Positions 45,336-54,085 of a DNA stretch of 64,000 nucleotides are shown here, in pieces. Positions within the stretch are counted from its first letter, which is position 1. Every line of letters starts with the position of its first letter. The DNA is from Bacteroidota bacterium (GTDB lineage Bacteria; Bacteroidota; Bacteroidia; M30B66), in the NCBI GenBank assembly GCA_027490225.1, contig JAIXYK010000053.1, positions 52,422-116,421 of the forward strand, in the 5' to 3' direction. The position numbers and the translations under genes are program-made. Under the pieces are notes generated by a model. That model saw only the letters and a list, made by a program, of their open reading frames with translations. It searched no databases and was not told where the DNA came from.

Positions 45336-45416
45336 ACCAAAGCCCGCGGTCGTGATTGAGGCAAGTAGCTTTCTGACGAAGGAAGAAACTACAGCCGAAA
45401 GCGCGAAAAACCGCCC
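45336..45416 (-). repeat. Interspersed repeat, copy B
   Basis: Reverse complement matches copy A (44422-44494). The two copies flank ~0.85 kb containing the minisatellite and the palindrome, in inverted orientation. Confidence 0.6.
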
Positions 45417-45450
45417 AAAAAATTAAAAAAAGGATTGTATTTTCGCAGCA

Positions 45451-47424
45451 ATGATTTCGAGGAGTTCTATTGATAAAGTGAAGGATGCTGCCCGCGTGGA
45501 AGAGGTGGTGGGAGATTTTGTGTCTTTGAAAAAACGAGGTGCGAATTACCTGGGTTTGTGCCCTTTTCACAATGAGAAATCTCCATCTTTTAATGTGAAT
45601 CCCGTTAAAGGTATTTACAAGTGCTTTGGTTGTGGAAAAGCTGGCGACTCGGTGCGTTTTGTGATGGACCATGAAAAGCTTACTTACCCTGAAGCTATTC
45701 GGTATTTAGGTAAAAAATACAGCATTGATTTAGAAGAGGAATTTCAGCCAGAAGAAGCAAAAATAGAATTGGCCGAACGGGAATCGATGTTGCTCGTGAA
45801 TCAATTTGCTACAGAGTTTTTTGAGAAATACTTGTGGGAAACAGAAGAAGGTAAAGCTGTTGGATACAGTTATTTTGTAGAACGTGGATTTACAAATGAA
45901 ACGATAAAAAAATTCCAATTAGGTATGCATCCTCCGGGTTGGACAAGCTTGATAGATGCCGCAAAAGCGGCTGCTTATAATACCTCGTATCTTGTGAAAA
46001 CAGGACTAGTAATAGAGAAAGAGGATAAATTGTTTGACCGTTTTAGAGGTCGAATGATGTTTCCTATTCACAATGTTTCAGGCAAAGTGATTGGGTTTGG
46101 TGGAAGAATTTTAGTGAACGATAAGAAACAAGCCAAATATGTAAATTCACCAGAAAGTGAGGTGTATCATAAAAGCGCTGTGTTGTATGGCATTCACTTG
46201 GCGCGCAAGTCAATGATAGCAGAAGATGCTGCCTTGCTTGTTGAAGGTTATACAGATGTAATTTCTTTGCATCAAGCAGGTGTAGAAAATGTGGTTGCAT
46301 CGTCGGGAACTTCGCTCACTGCAGAGCAAATACGTGTAATTCAGCGCTATACCAAAAATATTACAATTCTATATGACGGAGATTCGGCTGGTATAAAAGC
46401 TTCTTTCCGAGGAATTGATATGATTTTGGAACAAGGCATGAATGTGAAAATTGTGCTTTTTCCTGATGGAGAAGATCCTGATTCTTTTGCAAAGAAAAAC
46501 TCACCTTTGTTTGTAAAGAGTTATATAAAAGACGAAGCAAAAGATTTTCTCTCGTTTAAAATTGCTGTGCTGCACGATGAGGTAAAAGGCGACCCAATAA
46601 AAACTGCCGAAATGATTCGTGAGATTATTCAGTCATTGGCGTTGATTCCTGATCCAATAATTCGTGCAGTTTATTTGAAAGAATGCGCCATGCGATTGGA
46701 AATTGCAGAACAGACGCTCATCAATGAACTAAATAAACTCGTTGCTTCTGGAAGAAAAAAAGAATACGAAAAGCAGCAAAGGGCTCAAGAAAATACACAT
46801 GCTGATGACACTGCCGAGGATCCGTTTATAGATGAAGCTAACGGAGAAGTACCATTAGCAGAAATAAAACAATTAGGCTGGGCACAGGAAAGAGACTTGA
46901 TTCGGATTTTGATAAAGTACGCTAATCTGTTAATTACTTTTCAAGAAATTGATGAAGATAAAAGAATCATTGATGCTCAAATTAGGGTAGGAGATTTTGT
47001 TGTAAATGAACTTTTAAATGATGGTTTGCTGCCAGAAAATACAGATTTACTTCGGATATTTGATTTGTTTGTCGGAATAACAGAAGGTGACTTTCCGGCA
47101 GACACTTTTTTTATGCACCATGAAGATGAGTTAATTTCAAAAATTGCAATAGATTTATGCAGTGAACAACATGTATTAAGTGCACATTGGAGAGAAATGC
47201 ATGATGTTTACATTACTGAAGAAATTCAATTATTAAAAAAAATGGTATTAGGCGCCGTTTATTCGTTTAAACTGCGCAAAGTGCAAGTAATGCTCGATGT
47301 ATTAAATGTTAAAATTAATAGTAATATTCCGGAGGAGGAAGTGATGCAAGCATTAGAAGAAATGATGATGCTGCAAAAAGCTAAAATGGAACTCGCCAAG
47401 CAATTGAGTTACGTAATTTTGTAA
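45451..47424 (+). CDS. dnaG: DNA primase DnaG
   Basis: 657 residues. The N-terminal zinc finger CPFH (C37, H40) with C58-F-G-C61 (KCFGCGKAGDSV), a catalytic core and TOPRIM domain (LLVEGYTDVISLHQAG with the Glu, and ILYDGDSAG with the Asp pair), then a C-terminal helicase-interaction region. It synthesises RNA primers for lagging-strand replication. The region immediately upstream is the repeat-rich 1.1 kb intergenic region; a TATTTTCG about 13 bases upstream of ATG is a weak -7 candidate. Confidence 0.96.
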   Translation: MISRSSIDKVKDAARVEEVVGDFVSLKKRGANYLGLCPFHNEKSPSFNVNPVKGIYKCFGCGKAGDSVRFVMDHEKLTYPEAIRYLGKKYSIDLEEEFQPEEAKIELAERESMLLVNQFATEFFEKYLWETEEGKAVGYSYFVERGFTNETIKKFQLGMHPPGWTSLIDAAKAAAYNTSYLVKTGLVIEKEDKLFDRFRGRMMFPIHNVSGKVIGFGGRILVNDKKQAKYVNSPESEVYHKSAVLYGIHLARKSMIAEDAALLVEGYTDVISLHQAGVENVVASSGTSLTAEQIRVIQRYTKNITILYDGDSAGIKASFRGIDMILEQGMNVKIVLFPDGEDPDSFAKKNSPLFVKSYIKDEAKDFLSFKIAVLHDEVKGDPIKTAEMIREIIQSLALIPDPIIRAVYLKECAMRLEIAEQTLINELNKLVASGRKKEYEKQQRAQENTHADDTAEDPFIDEANGEVPLAEIKQLGWAQERDLIRILIKYANLLITFQEIDEDKRIIDAQIRVGDFVVNELLNDGLLPENTDLLRIFDLFVGITEGDFPADTFFMHHEDELISKIAIDLCSEQHVLSAHWREMHDVYITEEIQLLKKMVLGAVYSFKLRKVQVMLDVLNVKINSNIPEEEVMQALEEMMMLQKAKMELAKQLSYVIL

Positions 47425-47480
47425 AGGAAACAAAGGCGTAAATTTTAAAATTCAATAACAAGCATTATCTTGCGGTCAGC

Positions 47481-49037
47481 ATGAGCATAACGGAAGAACA
47501 AAAGTCTAATAAAATTTCACTACTTACAATTCAGAAAGTGGTGAAATTATTGTTGCCAAAGCATTTAGAGGATTTTAAAATGTATTTGTTAGAGATTAAG
47601 GCTGCAATACCTTTGAAATTAATTGAAGCTATAGAAAATACGATTGGAGCAGAAAAAAGTGGTGATGAATTATGCAAAATAGTATATGGTAAAAATGATA
47701 TCCAAACACGGAAAAGCTTTAATCAGCTTGCATCACATACTTTTAAGCTAACCAGTTTTATAAGTAAAAATTATCCTAATTACTTATTGCACAATGTAAC
47801 TAAGGTTGAAGTTTTAATCAATGAGGGTAAACTTGCTGAAGGAAATGCTTTGGTTGATATTGCCTTAGATATTGCAGAGAAAATAAATGATAATCACACG
47901 CAAATACTATTGCTTAAATTTTTGGCGCAACAGGCACAGATGTACAAATCGCATCCTGAAACGCTTAGGTTACATGAGCGAATTCAGAAAATATTAGATA
48001 TTGAGTTAATTGTTAATTCACTTTATTATTACATACGTAAAAATCTCAATATCAGTATTAAAGATGATTCTGTATTGCATTCTTTTGATAATCATTATGG
48101 TTATTTTAATCAATATGCGAATCACGAAAATATTACCATTAGATTAATAAGTAAATACGCAATATTTTATCTACTCTATTATTATCGCCCTACAGAATAC
48201 TTAACGGAAAAAATCCAGTTTAAAATTCAAGATTTCGATGAAGAATTAAATAAAAATGCTGTTTCTGTAATGCCATTTATGGAAGATTTATACAGTAAAT
48301 TTTTATTTTATAAATTGAATTTAAGTACTACAGATTTAAGCAGTAAAGAGGGTAAAGGTGAATATCAAAAATTATTGTTTCACAATAAACATTTAAAATT
48401 CTGGCAGAATTACGTGAATGTTCCAGAGTTATACGCCATTGCCATTAAAAGTACTTTTTATTTAAGTAGATATCATAGCATTAATCATAGAAATGATTTT
48501 AGACAAGTAATTCCTAATGAGGATAAAACAGACATTGCTAAATTAACTGGCCGTTGCGAAGAACTTATTCAAAAAGATATTTGGGAGCCATACCATATTA
48601 ACGATTTAATTCATTTTAGACTTACTTGGTCTGCATTATTGCTTTTGGGTGATAGAGAACAAGTAGAAAAGGGCATTAGAAATCTGGAACTTCTAATGAC
48701 CACTTATCAGCAAATAACTTTCTCTGAAAGTATGGATAGTATCTTTATTTGTTTAATGATTGGATATTTTACCATAGACGATTACAGGATGTGCGTTGAA
48801 ACCTATAAACGATATATAAAATTAGCAAAAGGGAGGGTAGTAAATTCTGAAAATGATATTGAAATTCATACGTATTATTACACCTCTCAATGGTTGCTCA
48901 ACGAACGTAACCAGTACCTTAATAAATTAGAAGAAAACTACAACAGAGCCGGGCAACACAACAGTCGTAATGTATTGCAACAAACCATTTTAGAATTGGT
49001 AAATTATTTTAAAATTCCAGTGAGCTTTGTGAGTTAG
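47481..49037 (+). CDS. Helical protein of unknown function downstream of dnaG
   Basis: 518 residues, no signal peptide, almost entirely predicted helical, with TPR-like periodicity around 100-170 (LINEGKLAEGNALVDIALDI) and 390-460. No catalytic motif. It is 56 bases after dnaG and probably cotranscribed. It overlaps the convergent TonB-domain gene by 4 bases. I do not recognise the family. Confidence 0.7.
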   Translation: MSITEEQKSNKISLLTIQKVVKLLLPKHLEDFKMYLLEIKAAIPLKLIEAIENTIGAEKSGDELCKIVYGKNDIQTRKSFNQLASHTFKLTSFISKNYPNYLLHNVTKVEVLINEGKLAEGNALVDIALDIAEKINDNHTQILLLKFLAQQAQMYKSHPETLRLHERIQKILDIELIVNSLYYYIRKNLNISIKDDSVLHSFDNHYGYFNQYANHENITIRLISKYAIFYLLYYYRPTEYLTEKIQFKIQDFDEELNKNAVSVMPFMEDLYSKFLFYKLNLSTTDLSSKEGKGEYQKLLFHNKHLKFWQNYVNVPELYAIAIKSTFYLSRYHSINHRNDFRQVIPNEDKTDIAKLTGRCEELIQKDIWEPYHINDLIHFRLTWSALLLLGDREQVEKGIRNLELLMTTYQQITFSESMDSIFICLMIGYFTIDDYRMCVETYKRYIKLAKGRVVNSENDIEIHTYYYTSQWLLNERNQYLNKLEENYNRAGQHNSRNVLQQTILELVNYFKIPVSFVS

Positions 49038-49750
49038 TTGCAGAATTTTTTAATTCTCTTTTTAGTTAATTTATCTTGATTACTTAATGGAATCAGATTT
49101 ATGAATTTACAATATCCCATTAAGTTATCCAATTTAAATAGGCAATCTGCAAACTGCAATAAAAATTTCTCTTCATTTTTATTTATAATATAAAGATTAA
49201 AATAAGCCTGCGCTGCGCTTTGGTACTCTTTTTTCTTAAAAGCTATATCTGCTTTTGATTCATATTCCTTTATATCATCAATACTCAATAAACCATTTGC
49301 TTTCATTATTGAATCTCTAAATATAACTTCTTTATTTTCAGTATTTTCACTTGGTGTACTTCTTAAAGTAAATTTGATAGGTAAGCTATATTCAACTCTG
49401 ACTGCTTTTCCGTTTTGTTTCCCTATTGACCAATTTGGCATTGCTTTAATAACACGAATTGCTTCATTGTCTATACTTGAGTGCAAGCCTTTTAAAACTT
49501 TAAAATCAGAAAGAGAGCCATCTGTATTCACAATAAATCGAATATAAACCGTTCCTGTAATGTTATTTTCTTTAGCATATTCAGGGTATTTGATATTTTG
49601 GCTGAGATAAGAAAACATAGCTTTTTCACCACCAGGATACTTTGGCATTTCTTCTACAATAGTGAAAGGCTTATCTTCATTTTGTGCTTTTAAATTTTGG
49701 ATAGCGCAAAATAAAAATAAGATAAAAAACAGTGATTTAATGTTTTGCAT
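49034..49750 (-). CDS. Exported protein with TonB C-terminal domain
   Basis: 238 residues. The signal peptide MQNIKSLFFILFLFCAIQNLKAQ is followed by the TonB-C pattern EEMPKYPGGEKAMFSYLSQN, YPEYAKENNITGTVYIRFIV and AMPNWSIGKQNGKAVRVEYS (about 30-130). A short helical C-terminal region holds a tetratricopeptide-like stretch (FKKKEYQSAAQAYFNLYIIN). No proline-rich linker is present, so this is probably not a classical energy transducer but one of the standalone TonB-domain periplasmic proteins of Bacteroidota. Confidence 0.82.
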   Translation of the reverse strand: MQNIKSLFFILFLFCAIQNLKAQNEDKPFTIVEEMPKYPGGEKAMFSYLSQNIKYPEYAKENNITGTVYIRFIVNTDGSLSDFKVLKGLHSSIDNEAIRVIKAMPNWSIGKQNGKAVRVEYSLPIKFTLRSTPSENTENKEVIFRDSIMKANGLLSIDDIKEYESKADIAFKKKEYQSAAQAYFNLYIINKNEEKFLLQFADCLFKLDNLMGYCKFINLIPLSNQDKLTKKRIKKFCN

Positions 49751-50244
49751 TAGTGTGGGATAAAGTTTCTCAAATAAAGTAAAATATTCAATTATATAAA
49801 AATATACTCATTCTATTTTTTAGTAAAAGTGCATAAGTCGAATTTAATTTTAGGTTATTACGTTTTGACTTTATTATTTTGAATATTGAGTTTCAATTTT
49901 AATAAGATAATTTAAGATATTTTTATTCAAATTGTTTTTATTTTAATCTCTGAAATTTTCAATTGGATTTAAAATAGAAATAATATTTTTATTCATTTCT
50001 TTTTCAAAATAATTTGGAAGTGTTAAATGAAATTCTTAGGATGCCCAATTCCCCTGCCCAGTGCAGCGAATTTACAATAGAATGAAATATCAAGTTATAA
50101 ATAAACGTTTATAAACGTTTAAAAGTGATATCAATTTAATTATAATTAAATTAAGCGTATTTTATTCGAATTAAATTAAACGTTTATTTTTAAACGAGAT
50201 TAAGAAATCGAGAATTTATTGGTAATGATTAAATAAATTAATCG
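49751..50244. other. Intergenic region with palindromes, locus 3 of TAAACGTTTA
   Basis: AT-rich. Two tandem TAAACGTTTA units (50102-50121) and a perfect 20-bp palindrome AATTTAATTATAATTAAATT (50133-50152). A further AAACGTTTATTTTTAAACG is near 50178. No gene seen. It follows the end of the Lhr-like gene and precedes the TonB-domain gene on the minus strand, so it may terminate or regulate either. Confidence 0.5.
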
Positions 50245-52665
50245 CTACATCATACTCGCCTGCATTTTCCTTACCCTATCTTCTAAAGTTTCACTTGTTA
50301 ATTTTCCACGCAACCTGTCAACCATTATAGGAAATGAAAATGGAGTTGGTTTATCTAAGACTTTCAGCACAATTTCTTGTGTATTTATTCTCTCCAGTGC
50401 CGAACTCATGCGTTTTTCTTCCAATTGTGTGTCATATACTTCTTGGTAAGATTGTTTCAAAAGCAAATTGCCTGCATCATATTGGGAGAACACGTCAAAC
50501 AATAAACGAGACGAAGTTTGGATGTGCTTCATGCCTGCCAGTTTGCCCGGATATCCTTGAAAAATTAATCCTGCAATGCTTGCAATTTCTCGGAATTTTC
50601 GTCGGGCCAACTCAGCAGAGTTGATACTTGCAGCAATGTCTTCTATTAAATTATCGAGACGGAATAAGTCTTCCTCCAGCGCTTCCTCTAAAGGAATAGG
50701 TTGGTCCGAAAGCAACTCAAAACCATAATCGTTCATGGCATAAGAGAAAGTGATGGAAGCAATTTTAGAGATACGATATCCAATTAAAGATGCCAATCCC
50801 TCATGAACATTTCTCCCTTCAAATGGATAGAAAAATGCATGATAACCATCGCGTGAAACAAAAGATTCAATGAGCAGCTGATGCCTGTTTGGCACGATTG
50901 ACCTTGCTTTTTGTAATTCGAAAAGTGGTGTTAATATTTTCAGTTCAATGTCGCTTTCGTAATTTCCATCTGCCACATCTTCCAATTTTAATCTTATCAT
51001 TTCAGATAATTGACTAGAAAGTGGCATTCTTCCGCCCATCCACTGCGGCACCAAGCCTTGCTTTTTGTTAGAACGCTTTACGGTAACCTGCATATCGCGC
51101 ACTTGAATCAATTCCAACACCTTTCCTCCAAACCAAAAAATGTCTCCAGGTTTTAATTTTGTAACAAACCATTCTTCAACCACACCAATTCTTCCACCGC
51201 CCATGTATTTTACTGTAAGCATCGGGTCGCTAACAATAGTGCCAATGTGCAAACGATGTCTCAGTGCTGTTCTTTTGTCTTTAATGATGTACTTTCCATC
51301 TTCAACCAGCACTTTGGTAAATTCGGGATAAGCACCTAAAGCATCGCCTCCAGAAGTAATAAATGTAAGTATCCACTGCCATTCTGCTTGGCTTAAGTTA
51401 GAAAAGCTATATACCGATTTTATTTCATCATACAATTTATGAGGTTCGAAACCATCAGAAATCGCCAGTGTTACCAAGTATTGTATCAATACATCGTTGG
51501 CTGCCATGACGGGTTCGCGTGCTTCTATAAATTCTTGTTTAATGGCTTGTCGCATGGCTGCGGCTTCAATCAACTCGAGTGAATGCGTGGGAACCAACCA
51601 AATTTTGCTCACTTCGCCTGGGCCATGTCCAGATCTGCCAGCACGTTGAATAAATCTGGCCACACCTTTCGGACTTCCAATCTGAATAATGGTATCAACT
51701 GGTCTGAAATCAACACCTAAATCTAAACTCGATGTGCAGACTACCACTTTCAATTGACCTGCATGTAAAGCATTTTCTACCCAGGTGCGCAATTCAAAAT
51801 CTATACTTCCATGATGCATTGCAATATAACCAGCAAGTTCGGGCTGTGCATTTAAAAGCTGCTGGTACCAGATTTCTGCCTGCGAACGTGTGTTGGTGAA
51901 AAGTAGGGTAGTGCCACTATTTTCAATAATCTTCAGCACTTTGTCTAATAAATGAATGCCCAAATGTCCTGCCCACGGGAATCTTTCAATTTCATCGGGT
52001 AAAACGGAGGTTATTTCAATTCGCTTCTGTTCTTTTGAGCGAATAATGCGACCATTCAATTGGTTTCCCAAAAGAATATTTTTGGCTTGATCTAAGTTTC
52101 CAATAGTGGCTGAAATTCCCCAAACGCGAAGGGTAGGGCGGAGGTGCCTCAATCTGGAAAGTGCTAGTTCTATCTGCACACCACGTTTGCTGCTCAGCAA
52201 TTCATGCCATTCGTCTACAATTACAGCCTCAAGATTTTCAAAAAAATCGCCATAGTTTTTACTTGCCAGCAATAAGTGCAAACTTTCTGGTGTAGTTACT
52301 AAAGCTTGTGGTGGTTTACGTTTGATGCTTGCCCGTGTTTTGGCGTCTGTGTCGCCGGTGCGCATGCCAACTTCCCAGCCTGTTCCCATTTCAGTAGCTG
52401 CCAATTGCATTGCCTGAGCAATGTCTTTGGTTAATGCCCTGAGCGGAGTTATCCAAAGTACCCTTAGGCCTTTTGCGGTTTGTTTTTTGGCAATGGCATT
52501 GCATAAGATTCCCAACCAAACGGCGTATGTTTTTCCGCTTCCTGTTGGAGCATTTAATAAAATACTTTCACCTTTGATATAAGCTTCCCAACATGCTGTT
52601 TGAAATTCAAAAGGAGCCCTTTTGTTTCTCTTTAACCAATTAATTGCAGGAGAAAGCTCTTTCAA
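50245..52665 (-). CDS. Lhr-like DEXH-box helicase (ligase-associated DNA damage response type)
   Basis: 806 residues. Superfamily 2 motifs: Walker A NAPTGSGKT (39-47), DEWHELL (motif II), SATIGN (motif III), and the second helicase domain with HHGSIDFELR and QRAGRSGHGPGE (motif VI). The C-terminal ~300 residues match the Lhr-core extension. This type is usually found with a ligase/exonuclease cassette for DNA repair; none of those is adjacent here. It overlaps no gene and is 12 bases after the glutathione peroxidase gene, so the two share a transcript. Confidence 0.88.
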   Translation of the reverse strand: MKELSPAINWLKRNKRAPFEFQTACWEAYIKGESILLNAPTGSGKTYAVWLGILCNAIAKKQTAKGLRVLWITPLRALTKDIAQAMQLAATEMGTGWEVGMRTGDTDAKTRASIKRKPPQALVTTPESLHLLLASKNYGDFFENLEAVIVDEWHELLSSKRGVQIELALSRLRHLRPTLRVWGISATIGNLDQAKNILLGNQLNGRIIRSKEQKRIEITSVLPDEIERFPWAGHLGIHLLDKVLKIIENSGTTLLFTNTRSQAEIWYQQLLNAQPELAGYIAMHHGSIDFELRTWVENALHAGQLKVVVCTSSLDLGVDFRPVDTIIQIGSPKGVARFIQRAGRSGHGPGEVSKIWLVPTHSLELIEAAAMRQAIKQEFIEAREPVMAANDVLIQYLVTLAISDGFEPHKLYDEIKSVYSFSNLSQAEWQWILTFITSGGDALGAYPEFTKVLVEDGKYIIKDKRTALRHRLHIGTIVSDPMLTVKYMGGGRIGVVEEWFVTKLKPGDIFWFGGKVLELIQVRDMQVTVKRSNKKQGLVPQWMGGRMPLSSQLSEMIRLKLEDVADGNYESDIELKILTPLFELQKARSIVPNRHQLLIESFVSRDGYHAFFYPFEGRNVHEGLASLIGYRISKIASITFSYAMNDYGFELLSDQPIPLEEALEEDLFRLDNLIEDIAASINSAELARRKFREIASIAGLIFQGYPGKLAGMKHIQTSSRLLFDVFSQYDAGNLLLKQSYQEVYDTQLEEKRMSSALERINTQEIVLKVLDKPTPFSFPIMVDRLRGKLTSETLEDRVRKMQASMM

Positions 52666-52677
52666 TCAACCAAGAAA

Positions 52678-53244
52678 CTAAAGCACAGATGTTATATCTG
52701 TACTCATCGGTTTAACTGCAGAATTAAAGAATTTCAATAATTGTCCATTTTCATCGATCAGGTATTTACAAAAATTCCAATTCGGTGCATCATTATTCCA
52801 GCCGTTTTGTTCTTTTGTGATTAGCCATTTGTATAGTGGATGCATATCAGAACCTTTCACTGAAATTTTTTCCATCAATTGAAAAGTTACACCATAATTT
52901 TTCTCACAGAACCCTTTAATCTCCGTATTGGAACCAGGTTCTTGTCCTCCGAAATTATTTGCAGGAAAACCAATTATGGTAAGTTTTTCTTTATATTTCT
53001 CGTGTAGCGCTTGTAAATCTTTGTATTGCGGAGTGTAACCGCATTCTGATGCAGTATTCACAACAAGTACTTTTTTTCCTTTTAAGCTTTTTAAATCAAA
53101 GTCTTTACCATCTATGGTTTTAACTTTAAAATCGTAGAATGATGTTGCAGACATATTGTTTTCTTGTGTTTTAGGACGGGATTCTACTCTTGCACAACCA
53201 ATTGAAATGGCCGCTGCAAGAACTGTAATAATAAATAAACGCAT
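52678..53244 (-). CDS. Lipoprotein glutathione peroxidase
   Basis: 188 residues. N-terminal lipobox AAISIGC (C17 is the lipidated Cys). Catalytic residues of the thioredoxin-fold GPx: peroxidatic C68 (NTASECGYTPQY), Q101 (NNFGGQEPG) and W156-N157 (NWNFCKYLID); C113 may be resolving. It reduces hydrogen and organic peroxides, probably with thioredoxin; anchored to the membrane on the periplasmic side. A TACCTTTG -7 element lies at 53259-53266. First gene before the helicase. Confidence 0.92.
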   Translation of the reverse strand: MRLFIITVLAAAISIGCARVESRPKTQENNMSATSFYDFKVKTIDGKDFDLKSLKGKKVLVVNTASECGYTPQYKDLQALHEKYKEKLTIIGFPANNFGGQEPGSNTEIKGFCEKNYGVTFQLMEKISVKGSDMHPLYKWLITKEQNGWNNDAPNWNFCKYLIDENGQLLKFFNSAVKPMSTDITSVL

Positions 53245-53334
53245 AAATAAGTTTTATTCAAAGGTAACAATAGGGAGAAGATTTTGTTGAGAAATTTACA
53301 TTTCAAATTTCAGTTGGCTCAACTTAATAAAACA

Positions 53335-53367
53335 AAAAAGTCTCAACTTTATCAGTTGAGACTTTTT
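53335..53367. terminator. Bidirectional intrinsic terminator in a divergent region
   Basis: Perfect 14-bp arms AAAAAGTCTCAACT (53335-53348) and AGTTGAGACTTTTT (53354-53367) with a 5-base loop; A- and T-runs on both sides. The adjacent genes are divergent (53244 minus, 54086 plus), so no annotated gene ends here. This suggests an unseen short transcript. Confidence 0.7.
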
Positions 53368-53625
53368 GTGATCCAAATGGAATACTAAAGGGAGTGCTGA
53401 TTTCTACGTTTGAAAATCAAATTTTATTGAACTTTAATAATAAACCTACTGGTTTAAAATTAATTAGAAGAATCTAATTTAAAAGAATTCAACTTCAATT
53501 TCTAAATTTATTCATACTACTATAAGAAGAAAATACTTTAGATTCATTTGAGCTGATAAAGTGAGACCACTTAACTTTAATTAGCAAGTTTAATATTAAG
53601 AACTTTAGTAATAAGATCATCAGGG
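53368..53625. other. AT-rich intergenic stretch
   Basis: No ORF with coding character seen. If the terminator at 53335 is functional on the minus strand, a small RNA could be encoded in this stretch; no promoter for it could be identified. Confidence 0.3.
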
Positions 53626-53690
53626 TGTTTTTCACGTGTAAAATATGAAAAATACCTATTGTTTAGTATCAGTTGGTTTTAATATGTTTG
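53626..53690 (+). promoter_or_regulatory. Promoter of the TPR/SpoIIE phosphatase gene, shared architecture copy 1
   Basis: TTG 53659-53661, a 21-base spacer, and -7 TATGTTTG 53683-53690. Immediately upstream is TTTTTCACGTGTA and TGAAAAATACC, an inverted repeat of the arms TTTTTCA / TGAAAAA. This aligns without gaps to the region at 56871-56937 upstream of the giant protein. The leader from -7 to ATG 54086 is long (about 395 bases); what the leader holds is unknown. Confidence 0.6.
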
Positions 53691-54085
53691 TGCTATTCTA
53701 ATCAAGGTAGAAGAATTAATAATCATTTAATATCTAATTTAAATAAATCAAATAGCAATATGAACTAAATAATTAGATTTCCCGAAAGCCTTCTAGTTTT
53801 GATTATACGCTGCTCTCAGATCTACAAAATAAATTCATTTCTCAAGTATTAAAGTCGAAATTCAGATTACTCCAGGTAGAATAAAAACTTTTTTCATTTA
53901 GATAATCAATCTTTGCAGATAATTTAAAGCATGGGGAATACAGAAATATATAGATACAAAACAAAAATATTTATAAGAGAAATAGCAACTTATTTCGAAA
54001 TGAAACTACTACTTATTTAAGTAATGGTAATTTATTTGAAATGATGAATTAAAATGAATTTTATAGTTAAAATCTTAGTTATTAT
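53691..54085. other. Long leader of the phosphatase gene
   Basis: About 390 bases between promoter and start codon, AT-rich with no ORF of coding character and no clear hairpin. Possible 5' regulatory leader. Confidence 0.3.
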
